DNA of 64,000 nt from Mammaliicoccus lentus (GTDB lineage: Bacteria; Bacillota; Bacilli; Staphylococcales; Staphylococcaceae): contig NZ_PPRS01000003.1 of NCBI RefSeq assembly GCF_002902755.1, positions 1 through 64,000 on the forward strand. The letters run 5' to 3'. How positions within the stretch are numbered: position 1 is the stretch's first letter; each line of letters starts with the position of its first letter. Shown in pieces: positions 28,952-38,394 of this stretch. A model generated the notes under the pieces. It was not told the origin of the DNA. It worked only from the letters and a program-made list of their open reading frames with translations, and did not search any database. A program made the position numbers and the translations under genes.

Positions 28952-29305
28952 TTATAGCCAAGTTTGGCGGTATTCATCTTCTTTAAAACCTAAAGTGATT
29001 TTGTTACCTAATACAGCTAATGGGCGTTTAATTAACATGCCATCTGAAGCTAATAATTCGAATTTTTCGTCGTCAGATAAATCATCAATTTTATCTTTAA
29101 GACCTAACTCACGATATTTTGCACCACGCGTGTTAAATAATTGATTAACAGTAACGTCTGTTCCATCAATCATATCTTTTAATTCGTTAGCAGTTGGTGT
29201 TAATTGAGTAATATCTATTGGTTCAAAACTCGCACCATTTGTTTCTAAAAATTTTGCAGCTTTTTTACATGTTGTACAGTTAGGATATTGATAAAATTTT
29301 ATCAT
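28952..29305 (-). CDS. ArsC/Spx-family protein (YusI type)
   Basis: 117 aa thioredoxin-fold protein with an N-terminal C-T-T-C pair (Cys10, Cys13) and RPLAVLGNKITLGF near the end, as in the ArsC/Spx/YusI family. It lacks the RPG of Spx needed for RNA polymerase control, so it is probably a reductase-like member. It lies upstream of gcvH in the same orientation, as in Bacillus yusH-yusI. True arsenate reduction is not implied. Confidence 0.85.
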   Translation of the reverse strand: MIKFYQYPNCTTCKKAAKFLETNGASFEPIDITQLTPTANELKDMIDGTDVTVNQLFNTRGAKYRELGLKDKIDDLSDDEKFELLASDGMLIKRPLAVLGNKITLGFKEDEYRQTWL

Positions 29306-29447
29306 GTCTATACCTCCATATGTGTATTTAACATCATTATACCAATATTAATTAAGAACACATAGTCTTGAGTTAAATATTTTTTTAATAAACAAAAATA
29401 AGCTATAATTCATTTATAATATTAATTCTTAAGGAGCTTGAAAATAT

Positions 29448-29768
29448 ATGAAAACAATAAACCAATATGATGAATTCAAAGAGGTTACACAAAGCGATAA
29501 ACCAGTAGTCATTAAATTCTTTGCAGGCTGGTGCCCAGATTGTACGCGTATGGATCAATGGATAGATCCGATTGTCCAAGAATACAATAATTACGATTGG
29601 TATCAAATTAATCGTGACGATGTCCCAGATGCAGCAACTGAAAATGATGTAATGGGTATCCCAAGTTTATTAATATTCAAAAACAATGAAAAACTAGCAC
29701 ACTTACATTCAGCAAATGCTAAAACACCAGAAGACGTAAAAGCATTCTTAGCTGAAAATTTAAAATAA
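29448..29768 (+). CDS. Thioredoxin-family protein
   Basis: 106 aa cytoplasmic thioredoxin fold with the active site WCPDC (Cys29, Cys32), the usual motif of the YtpP/YdbP subgroup, and cis-Pro in GIPSLL. AAGGAGC precedes the ATG. It reduces disulfides in unknown partners. Divergent from the ArsC-like gene. Confidence 0.88.
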   Translation: MKTINQYDEFKEVTQSDKPVVIKFFAGWCPDCTRMDQWIDPIVQEYNNYDWYQINRDDVPDAATENDVMGIPSLLIFKNNEKLAHLHSANAKTPEDVKAFLAENLK

Positions 29769-29782
29769 GATGATTTAAGGCT

Positions 29783-29822
29783 TCTCCTCATCCGATGGGT
29801 TTGTTATTAACGGATGAGGAGA
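29783..29822 (+). terminator. Terminator after the thioredoxin gene
   Basis: 12-bp stem (29783-29794 with 29811-29822) followed by TTTTTT. The remaining 400 nt up to the nitroreductase stop holds only the repeat cluster below and A/T-rich DNA. Confidence 0.8.
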
Positions 29823-30018
29823 TTTTTTATATGATATTTTAAAAAGTGCATGCTTGTTTTGCTAATTCTTAGATCTGCCATTTTTTATGTTTATTGTTAT
29901 TATAGCAACCCATAAATCATATTTTACTTTAGATTTTTATTGTGAAGATATACGAAAGTGCTTTGTTTTTAGGTTTGAGCCAGAATAAAAAGTTAATTCG
30001 TGAGTTTAGGTATTACTT

Positions 30019-30147
30019 AATCCAATAGAGGTGTGTGTAGTTGGATTAACGTCATAGAAAATCCAATAAAAAGTGCTCTACTTGGATTATTGAGGTAGAA
30101 AATCCAATAAAAGTGCTCTACTTGGATTATTGTCTTAGTAAATCCAA
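30019..30147. repeat. Second cluster of TTGGATT/AATCCAA repeats (three copies and a half)
   Basis: A half-site AATCCAAT at 30019, then full 26-bp cores at 30041, 30082 and 30122, again 40-41 bp apart. The first core is nearly identical to the reverse complement of the array at 2961. It also lies between convergent genes. Confidence 0.85.
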
Positions 30148-30188
30148 TAACAATATCAACTCATGCTTTTTTGATTAATAACATCCAA

Positions 30189-30222
30189 AAAAGAGCTAAG
30201 GATTTATATCCCTAGCTCTTTT
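30189..30222 (-). terminator. Terminator after the nitroreductase gene
   Basis: AAAAGAGCTA (30189-30198) pairs with TAGCTCTTTT (30213-30222); the T-run is on the minus side, 10 nt after the stop. Confidence 0.75.
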
Positions 30223-30232
30223 AAATTAAAAC

Positions 30233-30772
30233 TTACCACTTCGTTAATGTGGATTTATTTTTTCTTCTTGAGAATACAGCATTTTCATCTTTTTCAGTTA
30301 CATATAAAAATCCGTTTACGTCTTCATCATCATTTGCACCAACGATATCACGGAATGTTGGTTTAAAGATGTAGTCAGGTGTTTTCCAACATGAGCCCAT
30401 ACCCGCTTCGTGTATCAATAGCATTAGGTTTTGCATAAATGTTGCTACAGCCATTTGATTTTCAAGATTTTCTTTTTGTCTAGTATCTCTTCTAGCTAAT
30501 ATTACAAAAATACCACCAAGTCTTGAAACTTTTTCTATATGCTGTTCTTGTTTTTTCTCATCATTCACAAATGCAGATGTAGCTACCTTTTTAGCAAATT
30601 CATTTATTTTGTCTTTACTAACGTATACTAAACGCCAAGGTTCTCTCATTCCATGATTCGGAGCATATGTTGCTAAATCAACTAGTGACATTAGCTTTTC
30701 TTCATCAATATGCATATCATGATCATAATTTTTAACACTACGTCTTTCTTGTATGACTTGTTGTAATTCCAT
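30233..30772 (-). CDS. ntrA: NtrA-like nitroreductase
   Basis: 179 aa FMN-dependent nitroreductase-family oxidoreductase. The N-terminal RRSVKNYD contacts FMN and APNHGMREPWRLVYV is the usual first-half motif. In Staphylococcus aureus the homologue NtrA helps release iron from siderophores and heme, and the neighbouring aroD supports the match. A perfect Fur box overlaps its promoter (30795-30809), so expression should rise in low iron. The symbol is by synteny and motif, not by alignment. Confidence 0.82.
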   Translation of the reverse strand: MELQQVIQERRSVKNYDHDMHIDEEKLMSLVDLATYAPNHGMREPWRLVYVSKDKINEFAKKVATSAFVNDEKKQEQHIEKVSRLGGIFVILARRDTRQKENLENQMAVATFMQNLMLLIHEAGMGSCWKTPDYIFKPTFRDIVGANDDEDVNGFLYVTEKDENAVFSRRKNKSTLTKW

Positions 30773-30794
30773 TTTAACACTCCTATTAATCTAT

Positions 30795-30809
30795 TGATAA
30801 TTATTATCA
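30795..30809 (-). promoter_or_regulatory. Perfect Fur box at the nitroreductase promoter
   Basis: TGATAAT-T-ATTATCA is an exact 7-1-7 palindrome. It directly follows the -10 TATAAT (30815-30810 on the minus strand), the position where a repressor would block transcription. PerR uses a similar motif, but the GATAAT form favours Fur. Confidence 0.8.
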
Positions 30810-30825
30810 ATTATATCATATAAAT

Positions 30826-30858
30826 AAGCCTGAGTTCTAACTTTGAGAATTCAGGCTT
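30826..30858 (-). terminator. Terminator after aroD
   Basis: 13-bp stem (30826-30838 with 30846-30858, one G-U pair), 10 nt after the aroD stop. Confidence 0.75.
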
Positions 30859-30867
30859 AAAAATATT

Positions 30868-31605
30868 CTACTGGTTATACAGTGCGAGTTGTTCTTTAAT
30901 ATTTTTAACATGTAATTGCCCTGGTGCTGCTTCGCTACCTACAAAACCATAAGTAAGTCGTGAACCAAATAAACCGCCAGTAATCCTAGTCATAATACCA
31001 AGCTCACCCATTGATATACCTACTACGTCGATATCTAATTGATGATATGCTCTATTCATCGCATTTAACAACGATAATAAGTCTTTTTCGTTGTTAGGCA
31101 TTACTGCTAATTTTCCAATATCAGCACCTAGCTCTGCCATTTTTTCGTAAGTCACAAACATTTCTTCCACATCTGGCGTTGCTTTAAAATCATGGTGCGA
31201 AATAATTATTTTGACGTTATTATTTTTAGCTCTTGTAATACAATTCATTAGATTATCTTCATAAGTATCTAATTGAACATCGACATAATCTGCTTTTTGA
31301 TTACAAATAATATCTTGCATCAATTTATAATATGTTTCATGGTCGAAGTCCCCTAATCCACCTTGACCTTTTGAACGATAAGTAAAGAGAATTGGTGAAG
31401 CGGTATACTTTGATTTAAACGCAGCTAACACTTCATTTATATTTTCCAAAGAAGTATCAGATAGTGTATCCGCTCTAAATTCTACAATATCTACTGATTT
31501 GTCGTTCATATTAAGTTCTTCTACTGTTTTTTCAATATCGTTTTTATCTTTTAAAGATACGGTCGCAACAATATCAGGAAACGTTTCTTTGCCTTTTTGT
31601 TTCAT
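30868..31605 (-). CDS. aroD: Type I 3-dehydroquinate dehydratase
   Basis: 245 aa shikimate-pathway enzyme that dehydrates 3-dehydroquinate to 3-dehydroshikimate through a Schiff base. VEFRADTL, the catalytic His in ISHHDFKATP and the Schiff-base Lys in GKLAVMP are present. The start at 31605 has GGAGG 7-8 nt upstream; ATG 31611 is too close to it. Confidence 0.95.
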   Translation of the reverse strand: MKQKGKETFPDIVATVSLKDKNDIEKTVEELNMNDKSVDIVEFRADTLSDTSLENINEVLAAFKSKYTASPILFTYRSKGQGGLGDFDHETYYKLMQDIICNQKADYVDVQLDTYEDNLMNCITRAKNNNVKIIISHHDFKATPDVEEMFVTYEKMAELGADIGKLAVMPNNEKDLLSLLNAMNRAYHQLDIDVVGISMGELGIMTRITGGLFGSRLTYGFVGSEAAPGQLHVKNIKEQLALYNQ

Positions 31606-31693
31606 AGCCATTCCTCCAATGTTCTTCTATTACCATTTTACATTAGTTAGCGCTTTTTTTCTATTGAATTCAATATAATACGATAATAAAAAA

Positions 31694-31732
31694 ACAGCAA
31701 AAATTCTTATTTTATTAAGAACTTTTACTGCT
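31694..31732 (-). terminator. Probable terminator after the universal stress protein gene
   Basis: Imperfect 15-bp A/T-rich stem just after the stop at 31747, followed on the minus strand by a T-run. Confidence 0.6.
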
Positions 31733-31746
31733 TATAATAAAGTTTA

Positions 31747-32160
31747 TTATTTTACTATTAAAACTGGAATCTTAGCTCTTTTAGCTACTTTATGACTTAC
31801 GCTTCCTAGTACTAATTTATCAGCATCTTCAGCTTTTCTATTACTTAGTACTACAATTTCATAATCTCCGCTATTTGCTAATTTAAGTAACCCAGCCTTT
31901 GGATTACCTTTAATAAATTCTAGATTATATTTAATGTTTCGTTCATTAAAGAAGTCAAATACATGTTGAATACCTTTTTGACGTTTCTCTGTCATTTCTT
32001 CAAAGTGCACACCTGTACGGACTGAGGCTTGTATATCTTTCTCGCTTATCATATTAATCATTGTAACAACTGTACCTTCACCTGAAAGTTTTGCTATTTC
32101 TTCCAGAACTTTTTCATTTTTCATATCTGTATCGATGCCGAATAAAATGTCTCTATACAT
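31747..32160 (-). CDS. Universal stress protein
   Basis: 137 aa UspA-fold protein. The nucleotide-binding end is SNRKAEDADKLVLGSVSHKV, close to the ATP-binding G-x2-G-x9-G-S/T motif but with the first Gly changed. It may therefore bind nucleotide weakly. AAAGGAG lies 8 nt before the start at 32160; the GTG at 32169 overlaps it. Single gene with its own terminator. Confidence 0.88.
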   Translation of the reverse strand: MYRDILFGIDTDMKNEKVLEEIAKLSGEGTVVTMINMISEKDIQASVRTGVHFEEMTEKRQKGIQHVFDFFNERNIKYNLEFIKGNPKAGLLKLANSGDYEIVVLSNRKAEDADKLVLGSVSHKVAKRAKIPVLIVK

Positions 32161-32431
32161 GTTTACCACTCCTTTACTTTATTTTAAATGATATTGTAAG
32201 CACTATTCAACTTTTATCAACCATTATATATATTTATTATTAACCGACTATTAATATTCTGTATATTTAATAATAAGTGTAGATTTATTCCCCAAATTAC
32301 TATAAACTAAAAATAATTAATAAAGAATACAATTGTTTTTCATTTTTTAATCTCTATTATAAGGCAATTAGAAAAAATGAATTTCTATTTATTTTTTATT
32401 AAAAAATAGTTTTGTGGAAGGGGGAAATATT

Positions 32432-33271
32432 ATGAATAATTCTAACCAATCAAATGAAAATCCATTCAATCAAAACAACTCAGACCAACAAAGCAATCAA
32501 CAACAAAATTCACAACAAGAGAACCCGTTTAATCAGTCGAACCAAAGTGGTTTTCAAGGGAATCAACCACCTCATTCTGGAGATCAGGGAGATTCAAATC
32601 TTAAACCATGGTTATTTGGTTGTGGTGGATGCTTAGTTATATTCATAATATTGGCGATTATTCTAGGTGCATGTGCAGCAGGGCCAATCAAAGAACAAAT
32701 TGATAACTTTACGAGTGATACTGAAGAAAAGTCTACCGAAGAGGAATCAACTGAGGAAGAATCTACAGAAGAAGAAACAACTGAAGAAGAAACAACTGAA
32801 GAAGAGACAAGCGAAGAATCTACTACTGAGGAATCAACAACTGAAGAAAATGACAACGATAGTTCGGTGACAAATAAAACATCAAATCTTGGCGGATCAA
32901 TTAACGCTGTGGGTACAAAAATCACAGTCGAAAAAGCAGAATTCGTTGAACCAGATTCTAAATATAGTAAACCAAGCAAAGATAAAATATTAAAAGTTTA
33001 CTATAAACTAGAAAACATTAATAATTCTAGCTTGATTGTAGGCGACACTAACTTTGGCGTTACAGCAGATGGCCAGAGAGTAAGTAAATTCTATAGTATG
33101 CGTGATTCCGATGCTGGTTTCAGCTTTAGCTTGAAACCTGGACAATCAGATGAAGGTTATGTATATTATGACGTGCCTGATGCAGATAAATATGAGGTAC
33201 ATTTACAATTAAAATCAAAAGATAATAGTTATAGAATGAAATGGAATATTAAAGATTCAGATTTAAAGTAA
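32432..33271 (+). CDS. Membrane-anchored DUF4352 protein with an acidic TEEE repeat
   Basis: 279 aa. Residues ~1-57 are Asn/Gln-rich (cytoplasmic), ~59-85 are a membrane segment, ~96-135 are a Thr/Ser-Glu repeat of about ten units, and ~150-279 form a DUF4352-like immunoglobulin-type domain outside the cell. The C-terminal domain is clearly related to that of the protein at 39745 (YVYYDVPDADKYEV against YLYYDVPEADNYKV). The start at 32432 has GGAAGGGGG upstream. The role is unknown; surface exposure is inferred. Confidence 0.8.
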   Translation: MNNSNQSNENPFNQNNSDQQSNQQQNSQQENPFNQSNQSGFQGNQPPHSGDQGDSNLKPWLFGCGGCLVIFIILAIILGACAAGPIKEQIDNFTSDTEEKSTEEESTEEESTEEETTEEETTEEETSEESTTEESTTEENDNDSSVTNKTSNLGGSINAVGTKITVEKAEFVEPDSKYSKPSKDKILKVYYKLENINNSSLIVGDTNFGVTADGQRVSKFYSMRDSDAGFSFSLKPGQSDEGYVYYDVPDADKYEVHLQLKSKDNSYRMKWNIKDSDLK

Positions 33272-33315
33272 ATAAGAAGCCGTTTGACAATAAACTTGTC
33301 TAACGGCTTCTTATT
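33271..33315. terminator. Bidirectional terminator between DUF4352 and csbD genes
   Basis: 20-bp nearly perfect stem (33271-33290 with 33296-33315) followed by seven T. It begins at the last base of the DUF4352 stop codon. Confidence 0.85.
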
Positions 33316-33319
33316 TTTT

Positions 33320-33502
33320 TTATTTCTTGAATTTATCAATTACTTCATTTGCTTTATCTTTAACGTTCTCTACAGCTTCTTTAGCTTTGCCTGAAGTTTT
33401 TTCTTTTTTACCTTCGTTTTCTAAATCTTTATTATCCGTAACGTCACCTACTGTTTCTTTAACATTACCTTTTGCTTTTTCATATTTACTTTCGTCTGCC
33501 AT
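33320..33502 (-). CDS. CsbD-family general stress protein
   Basis: 60 aa, highly charged and helical. The CsbD hallmark [17 protein letters not shown] and a second [16 protein letters not shown] unit are clear. CsbD proteins are induced by sigma-B in Bacillus and staphylococci; the exact role is not known. The start at 33502 follows AAAGGGTG; the ATG at 33505 is equally possible. Confidence 0.92.
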   Translation of the reverse strand: MADESKYEKAKGNVKETVGDVTDNKDLENEGKKEKTSGKAKEAVENVKDKANEVIDKFKK

Positions 33503-33574
33503 CATTTATCACCCTTTATAAATCAATTTGAATGATTTATCATTCATTAATTACATACCACTTTCCATATAGCT

Positions 33575-34540
33575 TTAAACATTAATTTTGGAAGGTTTTT
33601 TTAATGGCAAACTATCTATAAAGCTATATATCGCCATGCCGATAATAATAAGTGCCACTCCTAGCATACTCAATGGCCCTGGGATAGGCAATCCAAGTAA
33701 TATCATCTCTCCTATAATAGCAAAGACAACTTCTAAAGACTGCGTTGCCTCGACTCCTGCTAATTTCTCTTGGTCATCTTTTACAAGATTCGTTGCATAG
33801 AAAAACAGTACTGTTGCAATAATTCCAGAAAACAACGCAACTATAAAAGATTGTGTAACTTGATTAGAAGATGGTAGACCATGTTTAATATATCCTATGC
33901 CAAATATTATAAACCAGACGGGCATCGTAACTAAGGTCATTCCAAATACTCGTTCAATTGTACCTATATCATGTTTGACTACACTCATCATTTTTCTATT
34001 TCCTAACGGATAACAAAATGCAGCAATTATTATAGGTAGAAATCCAAGCAAGAAAATATTTAAATGAATTTCCGAAGCTTGTGGTATTTGTATAATGATA
34101 ATGCCTACAAACATAATGCTAGATATAGCAAGGGACCTCCATGGTATTTTATTTCTCACTAAAATGGTTTCACCGGATACTTTCACTTTATCTATAAAGA
34201 GTGGCGCTAATAACATGCCACATATAATCGTAATTTGCCATGTCCCTGATATTACCCAACCAGGGCTATATTCAGCTGCAAACGTTAAAGGTGCATAAAA
34301 TAAAACGAATGCAAAGAAACTCCATATAAACCAAGATGATTTGTACATGCTGATATGCTTCAAGACATGACCTGTTTTTCCTTTAATTACTACAATTAAC
34401 CATAAAAAAGGCAACATGAAAATAAAGCGAAGAGATGAACTGAAATACCATGATCCACCTTCATTAGCCATTAAATGATTAAATACAAATGTAACTGCAA
34501 AAAATAAAGCTGCCAAAATACCAATTAAAATCGCTCTCAT
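33575..34540 (-). CDS. EmrE/DMT-type multidrug resistance efflux family protein
   Basis: 321 aa with about ten hydrophobic helices in two repeats, the layout of the drug/metabolite transporter superfamily. The N-terminal MRAILIGILAALFFAVTFVF and the later SPGWVISGTWQITIICG fit the 'multidrug resistance efflux transporter' DMT subgroup. The start at 34540 has AAGAGGG upstream, and the longer reading to 34573 adds only charged residues. Substrate unknown. Confidence 0.8.
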   Translation of the reverse strand: MRAILIGILAALFFAVTFVFNHLMANEGGSWYFSSSLRFIFMLPFLWLIVVIKGKTGHVLKHISMYKSSWFIWSFFAFVLFYAPLTFAAEYSPGWVISGTWQITIICGMLLAPLFIDKVKVSGETILVRNKIPWRSLAISSIMFVGIIIIQIPQASEIHLNIFLLGFLPIIIAAFCYPLGNRKMMSVVKHDIGTIERVFGMTLVTMPVWFIIFGIGYIKHGLPSSNQVTQSFIVALFSGIIATVLFFYATNLVKDDQEKLAGVEATQSLEVVFAIIGEMILLGLPIPGPLSMLGVALIIIGMAIYSFIDSLPLKKPSKINV

Positions 34541-34710
34541 GTTAGCCCTCTTTCTTATACGTTTAATATTCATTATTCCATAAAAGAATGACGTTTTACA
34601 TTATTTTTTTAGAAAATATCTCATATTTATAAATTAAATATTTTTAAAATGGTTTAATTTATAATAAGCGGGTAAACAATATATATAATCTATAAGGAGG
34701 TCTTTTTTTT

Positions 34711-35127
34711 ATGGCAACTCAATATGAAACTAAAGCAACAAACACTGGTGGACGTAAAGGTCATGTTTATACAGACGATAAAGCAATTGATGTAGACGTA
34801 TTACCACCACAACAAGCTGATGGCAATGCGACTAACCCTGAACAGTTATTCGCTGCAGGCTATGCTTCTTGCTTCAATGGTGCTTTTGATTTAATCCTTA
34901 AACAAAACAAAGTGCGTGACGCTGAACCAGAAGTTACGTTAACAGTTCGTTTAGCAGATGATCCAGAAGCTGAAAGCCCTAAATTAGAGGTAGACATTGA
35001 TGCAAAAGTTAAAAATGTTTCTCAAGAAGATGCGGAAAAATATTTAAAAGATGCTCATGACTTCTGTCCTTATTCTAAAGCGACAAGAGGTAATATCGAC
35101 GTTAAATTAAACGTAGAAGCAGTTTAA
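34711..35127 (+). CDS. ohr: Organic hydroperoxide resistance protein (Ohr)
   Basis: 138 aa OsmC/Ohr-family peroxidase that reduces organic hydroperoxides with thiol cofactors. Both redox cysteines are in place: [10 protein letters not shown] (Cys54) and [10 protein letters not shown] near the C-terminus. A strong AAGGAGG precedes the ATG. No ohrR regulator gene is adjacent. Confidence 0.92.
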   Translation: MATQYETKATNTGGRKGHVYTDDKAIDVDVLPPQQADGNATNPEQLFAAGYASCFNGAFDLILKQNKVRDAEPEVTLTVRLADDPEAESPKLEVDIDAKVKNVSQEDAEKYLKDAHDFCPYSKATRGNIDVKLNVEAV

Positions 35128-35159
35128 TATAATTGCCTAGATTAATTTAAAGTCAAATA

Positions 35160-35201
35160 AATCAGGAGGCGCTCTTCAATTTAAAAGAACGCCTCCTGAT
35201 T
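35160..35201. terminator. Bidirectional terminator after ohr
   Basis: 12-bp GC-containing stem (35160-35171 with 35190-35201) extended by an inner CTCTT/AAGAA pairing, then TTTT. Confidence 0.85.
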
Positions 35202-35233
35202 TTTATTTAATATATTATTTTAACGTGACATCA

Positions 35234-36634
35234 TTAATTTTTTTCACTTTCTTCAGCATGCCACCATAATGCATCTTTCGGATTTTCAAAAACTTCATGT
35301 AAATCCTTTTTATTATCAACGTTCGGATAAGATCCACGAAGCGATTTATTTGATGTTGTTTTAAACATAAACACAAATACAAGTAGTCCTATAACGTTAA
35401 TAACAGTTAAATAATATGACGGTGCAATTTTTTGACCAGTTGTTTCTACTAAAGTTGTTAAAATAAATGGTGTTAAACCACCAAATACCGCTGCACCTAT
35501 ATTATAAACGAGCGATAACGTTCTTAATCTTACTTTCGTATGGAATATACTTGGTAAGACTGAAGGCATAACTCCTTCAAATGTTGACATGAATAAAGCA
35601 ATAATAAATAGACCGATAATAATCATTGGTATAGAAGGTATACTCATAAACCAGAATGCTACAACTGAGAATAAACTGAAACCTATTAAACCAAATAATA
35701 TTGTGTTTTTATTACCTACTTTATCACTGTACCATCCAAAGAAGAATACTGCTGGTATCATTGCAGCCATTGTTACTGTACTTAATACACTACTCATCGT
35801 ACCACCTAAATCAATCGTTCCATTTAGGAATGATGGTATGTACGACAATACCATGTAGTTTGCAACGTTTAAAAATGCTACACCAGTGAAACATACAATG
35901 ATATCTCTCCAATATTTTTTGAAGATATCCTTATAAGAATATTCGAGTTCTTCTTGTTCTTCTAAAGTTGATTCGTATGCTGGGCTTTCATCTAGATTGT
36001 TTCTTAAATAAACCCCTACAATACCTAATGGTGCCGCAATAATGAATGGAATTCTCCAACCCCATGCTGCCATTTGTTCATCACTTAGTAATGCATACAT
36101 AATACCAACTAATGCCGCAGCTAAAATATTCCCTGATAATGTTCCTATTTCAAGGCCACTTCCTAATTTTCCTCTTGTCTTATCAGGAGATGTCTCCGCT
36201 ATGTATGTCATCGCACCAGCGTATTCTCCACCAGTTGAGAATGATTGAACCATTCTAACAATAAGCAATAAGATTGGTGCCCAAATCCCGATTTGATGTT
36301 GCGTTGGAAGTAACCCTAACACTAAAGTAGAACATGCCATTAAAATAATGGTTGATGACAGAACAACTTTACGACCATGTTTATCCCCTATGTGACTGAA
36401 GAATATTCCTCCAATCGGTCTTACTATAAAAGCAAAAGCAAAAACTGCAAAGGTTGATGCCAACTGTATTTCTTTTGGCATGTTCCCGAAGAAATTCGAA
36501 CTAATGATAACCGCTAGTTGAGCGTAAAGACCAAAGTCAAACCACTCAATAGCGTTACCAATACCTGTTGCAAATACGGTTTTCTTCGTTTTACTCGCAT
36601 CTACAACATTGACGTTGTCTTTCTTAAACTTCAT
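35234..36634 (-). CDS. MFS metabolite:proton symporter, ProP type
   Basis: 466 aa, 12 helices. The ATGIGNAIEWFDFGLY start, GDKHGRKVVL loop and SFSTGGEYAGAMTYIAE motif are those of the ProP/ShiA/KgtP subfamily. In staphylococci ProP-type carriers take up proline and betaines for osmotic protection; citrate or other carboxylates are possible for relatives. GGGGAG precedes ATG 36634; the GTG at 36646 overlaps it. Confidence 0.85.
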   Translation of the reverse strand: MKFKKDNVNVVDASKTKKTVFATGIGNAIEWFDFGLYAQLAVIISSNFFGNMPKEIQLASTFAVFAFAFIVRPIGGIFFSHIGDKHGRKVVLSSTIILMACSTLVLGLLPTQHQIGIWAPILLLIVRMVQSFSTGGEYAGAMTYIAETSPDKTRGKLGSGLEIGTLSGNILAAALVGIMYALLSDEQMAAWGWRIPFIIAAPLGIVGVYLRNNLDESPAYESTLEEQEELEYSYKDIFKKYWRDIIVCFTGVAFLNVANYMVLSYIPSFLNGTIDLGGTMSSVLSTVTMAAMIPAVFFFGWYSDKVGNKNTILFGLIGFSLFSVVAFWFMSIPSIPMIIIGLFIIALFMSTFEGVMPSVLPSIFHTKVRLRTLSLVYNIGAAVFGGLTPFILTTLVETTGQKIAPSYYLTVINVIGLLVFVFMFKTTSNKSLRGSYPNVDNKKDLHEVFENPKDALWWHAEESEKN

Positions 36635-36827
36635 TTTTAAATACACTCCCCATTTATCTCTATATAAACATATAACCTATTAAAATTTTTTAATCAAAAT
36701 TTTTGAAATTCAATTTAAAATATTTCTTAAAATATTTTCATACCAATAATTATAGAAGTACTAATAAATTTACTTTTTCTATATTTAGCTCTATATTGAA
36801 ATAAAGATATTTTTTAGGAGGGAATAC

Positions 36828-37160
36828 ATGTCAGGGTTTTACTTTTTAGTAATTGTTACAATAATCAGTGCCATTGTGAGTTTAGGATTTTCATTAAATG
36901 CAGTCGCTGATAGAAAACAAAATCAAAAATCTCAAACAAACGCACTTTATGCTTTATCACGAAGTTTAGTTTTATTTTTATTATCTATTATCGCCTTATT
37001 TACTGGTAGCGCTGCTTTTTTAACTGGTGTTGCGCTCGCTGTTGCTTTAACACATATCTTTGATGGGTTTATTGGGATAATTTTAAAAAATGATTTTAAA
37101 ACTTACGGCCCATTCATTACAGGTTTTTTACACCTTGTAATTATCGCAATATTTGCATAA
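36828..37160 (+). CDS. Small integral membrane protein
   Basis: 110 aa with three to four hydrophobic helices (residues ~5-25, 44-62, 66-88 and 94-110) and a basic loop DRKQNQKSQ after the first. It has some look of DUF4267-type membrane proteins but no sure family. AGGAGGG lies before the ATG. Divergent from the ProP-like gene and followed by a strong terminator. Confidence 0.65.
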   Translation: MSGFYFLVIVTIISAIVSLGFSLNAVADRKQNQKSQTNALYALSRSLVLFLLSIIALFTGSAAFLTGVALAVALTHIFDGFIGIILKNDFKTYGPFITGFLHLVIIAIFA

Positions 37161-37221
37161 TATACATACTAACAAACATACAGCTTCGACGCAAAATCGC
37201 TATAATTCTATCATTTAATTA

Positions 37222-37259
37222 AAAAGCCACTCTGTTGAATCCTCAACAGAGTGGCTTTT
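37222..37259. terminator. Bidirectional terminator
   Basis: Perfect 17-bp stem (37222-37238 with 37243-37259) and a 4-nt loop between two convergent genes. Confidence 0.85.
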
Positions 37260-37312
37260 CCTATATAAATTCTCACAACTTTAACGCATATATTATTTGT
37301 TCTAGAATAAAC

Positions 37313-38245
37313 TTATATTTTCTTTGCTAAGTCAGTCATATAATCAAAGAATGCATCTCTATTTACATCATTAATAATATTAACGTTTCTTCCTTCTTCA
37401 CTCTTGTATGTTCTACCTTGGCTTGGTCCATGAGTAAGTACACCTAGTTTTTGTTGTTCTTTTTGTACAAGTTCTGGTTTACCAACATAAGCAGTTGTTA
37501 ACACATCCCATAAAAAGTACGTTGAATTTGTAACGAAATGTGTAAGTGGTGGAACAAGCGCATAACATATCCCTAAGAAATCTACACCTTCATAGTTTCT
37601 TTCATTCGCCCACCTTTTACGAACATCTGGTGTAAGAGGTACTTGATTTGTACTTTCTAATGCTACCATATCTATTTTAATATCTGTATCAAATACAACT
37701 TTAACCGCTTCAGGATCCCAAAAAGCATTCCATTCAGCTGTTCCATCATGTTCTGGTTCTTCAACGTTACCTTTGTCTAAAAGCGTACCGCCCATCCAAA
37801 CTAATCTTTCTATACGTTCTTCTATTTTAGGTTCAACTTTTAAACTTTTAGCTAAATCAGTAAGAGGACCTGTAAATAACATTGTTACTTTTTCTTTGCT
37901 ATTCATTAATTTTTCAATAATATCTTCGTATGCTTCTTTTTCTGAAACTGTTGAATGAATATTCATTTCTTCATTTAAAATAGGCATAGCATCTACATAA
38001 AATGCATGCATTCTCCAATCTTTAGGAAATGGATTTTTCCCTCTTTCATTTGAAGGTGCAACATTTAATTTTTGATTTGAAAAACGATTGATAATTTTGC
38101 AAGAAGCGCTCGTAGCAGGCTCAACATAACAATCCGCTCCGATTGCACTAACGCCTATTAAATCTACATCTTCCATTTGTAATAATAAAAATAGCGAAAT
38201 TAAGTCATCCACGCCACCGTCATGGTTAAAATATACTGTCTTCAT
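37313..38245 (-). CDS. Nucleoside hydrolase
   Basis: 310 aa inosine-uridine-preferring nucleoside hydrolase family enzyme, which splits nucleosides into base and ribose. The N-terminal calcium-binding Asp cluster reads HDGGVDDLIS instead of the usual DTDPGxDDA, so one Asp position is shifted or lost. TMLFTGPLTDLA and AEWNAFWDPEA carry the other expected residues. Cytoplasmic. Single gene. Base preference unknown. Confidence 0.88.
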   Translation of the reverse strand: MKTVYFNHDGGVDDLISLFLLLQMEDVDLIGVSAIGADCYVEPATSASCKIINRFSNQKLNVAPSNERGKNPFPKDWRMHAFYVDAMPILNEEMNIHSTVSEKEAYEDIIEKLMNSKEKVTMLFTGPLTDLAKSLKVEPKIEERIERLVWMGGTLLDKGNVEEPEHDGTAEWNAFWDPEAVKVVFDTDIKIDMVALESTNQVPLTPDVRKRWANERNYEGVDFLGICYALVPPLTHFVTNSTYFLWDVLTTAYVGKPELVQKEQQKLGVLTHGPSQGRTYKSEEGRNVNIINDVNRDAFFDYMTDLAKKI

Positions 38246-38394
38246 TTATATACCCTTCTTTCATTCCCAATAGCACCATTATACATAATAATTAATTTTT
38301 ATTATATCAATTATTTAAATTTACTTGTTTATGTATCACTAAAGATATATACTCTCATTATTAAATGTAAAATTTTAGGATATGAGATGAAAAG

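Noticed and set aside
32584-32979. Minus-strand ORF with Ser/Val repeats
   Set aside because: Shadow of the TEEE repeat of the DUF4352 protein.
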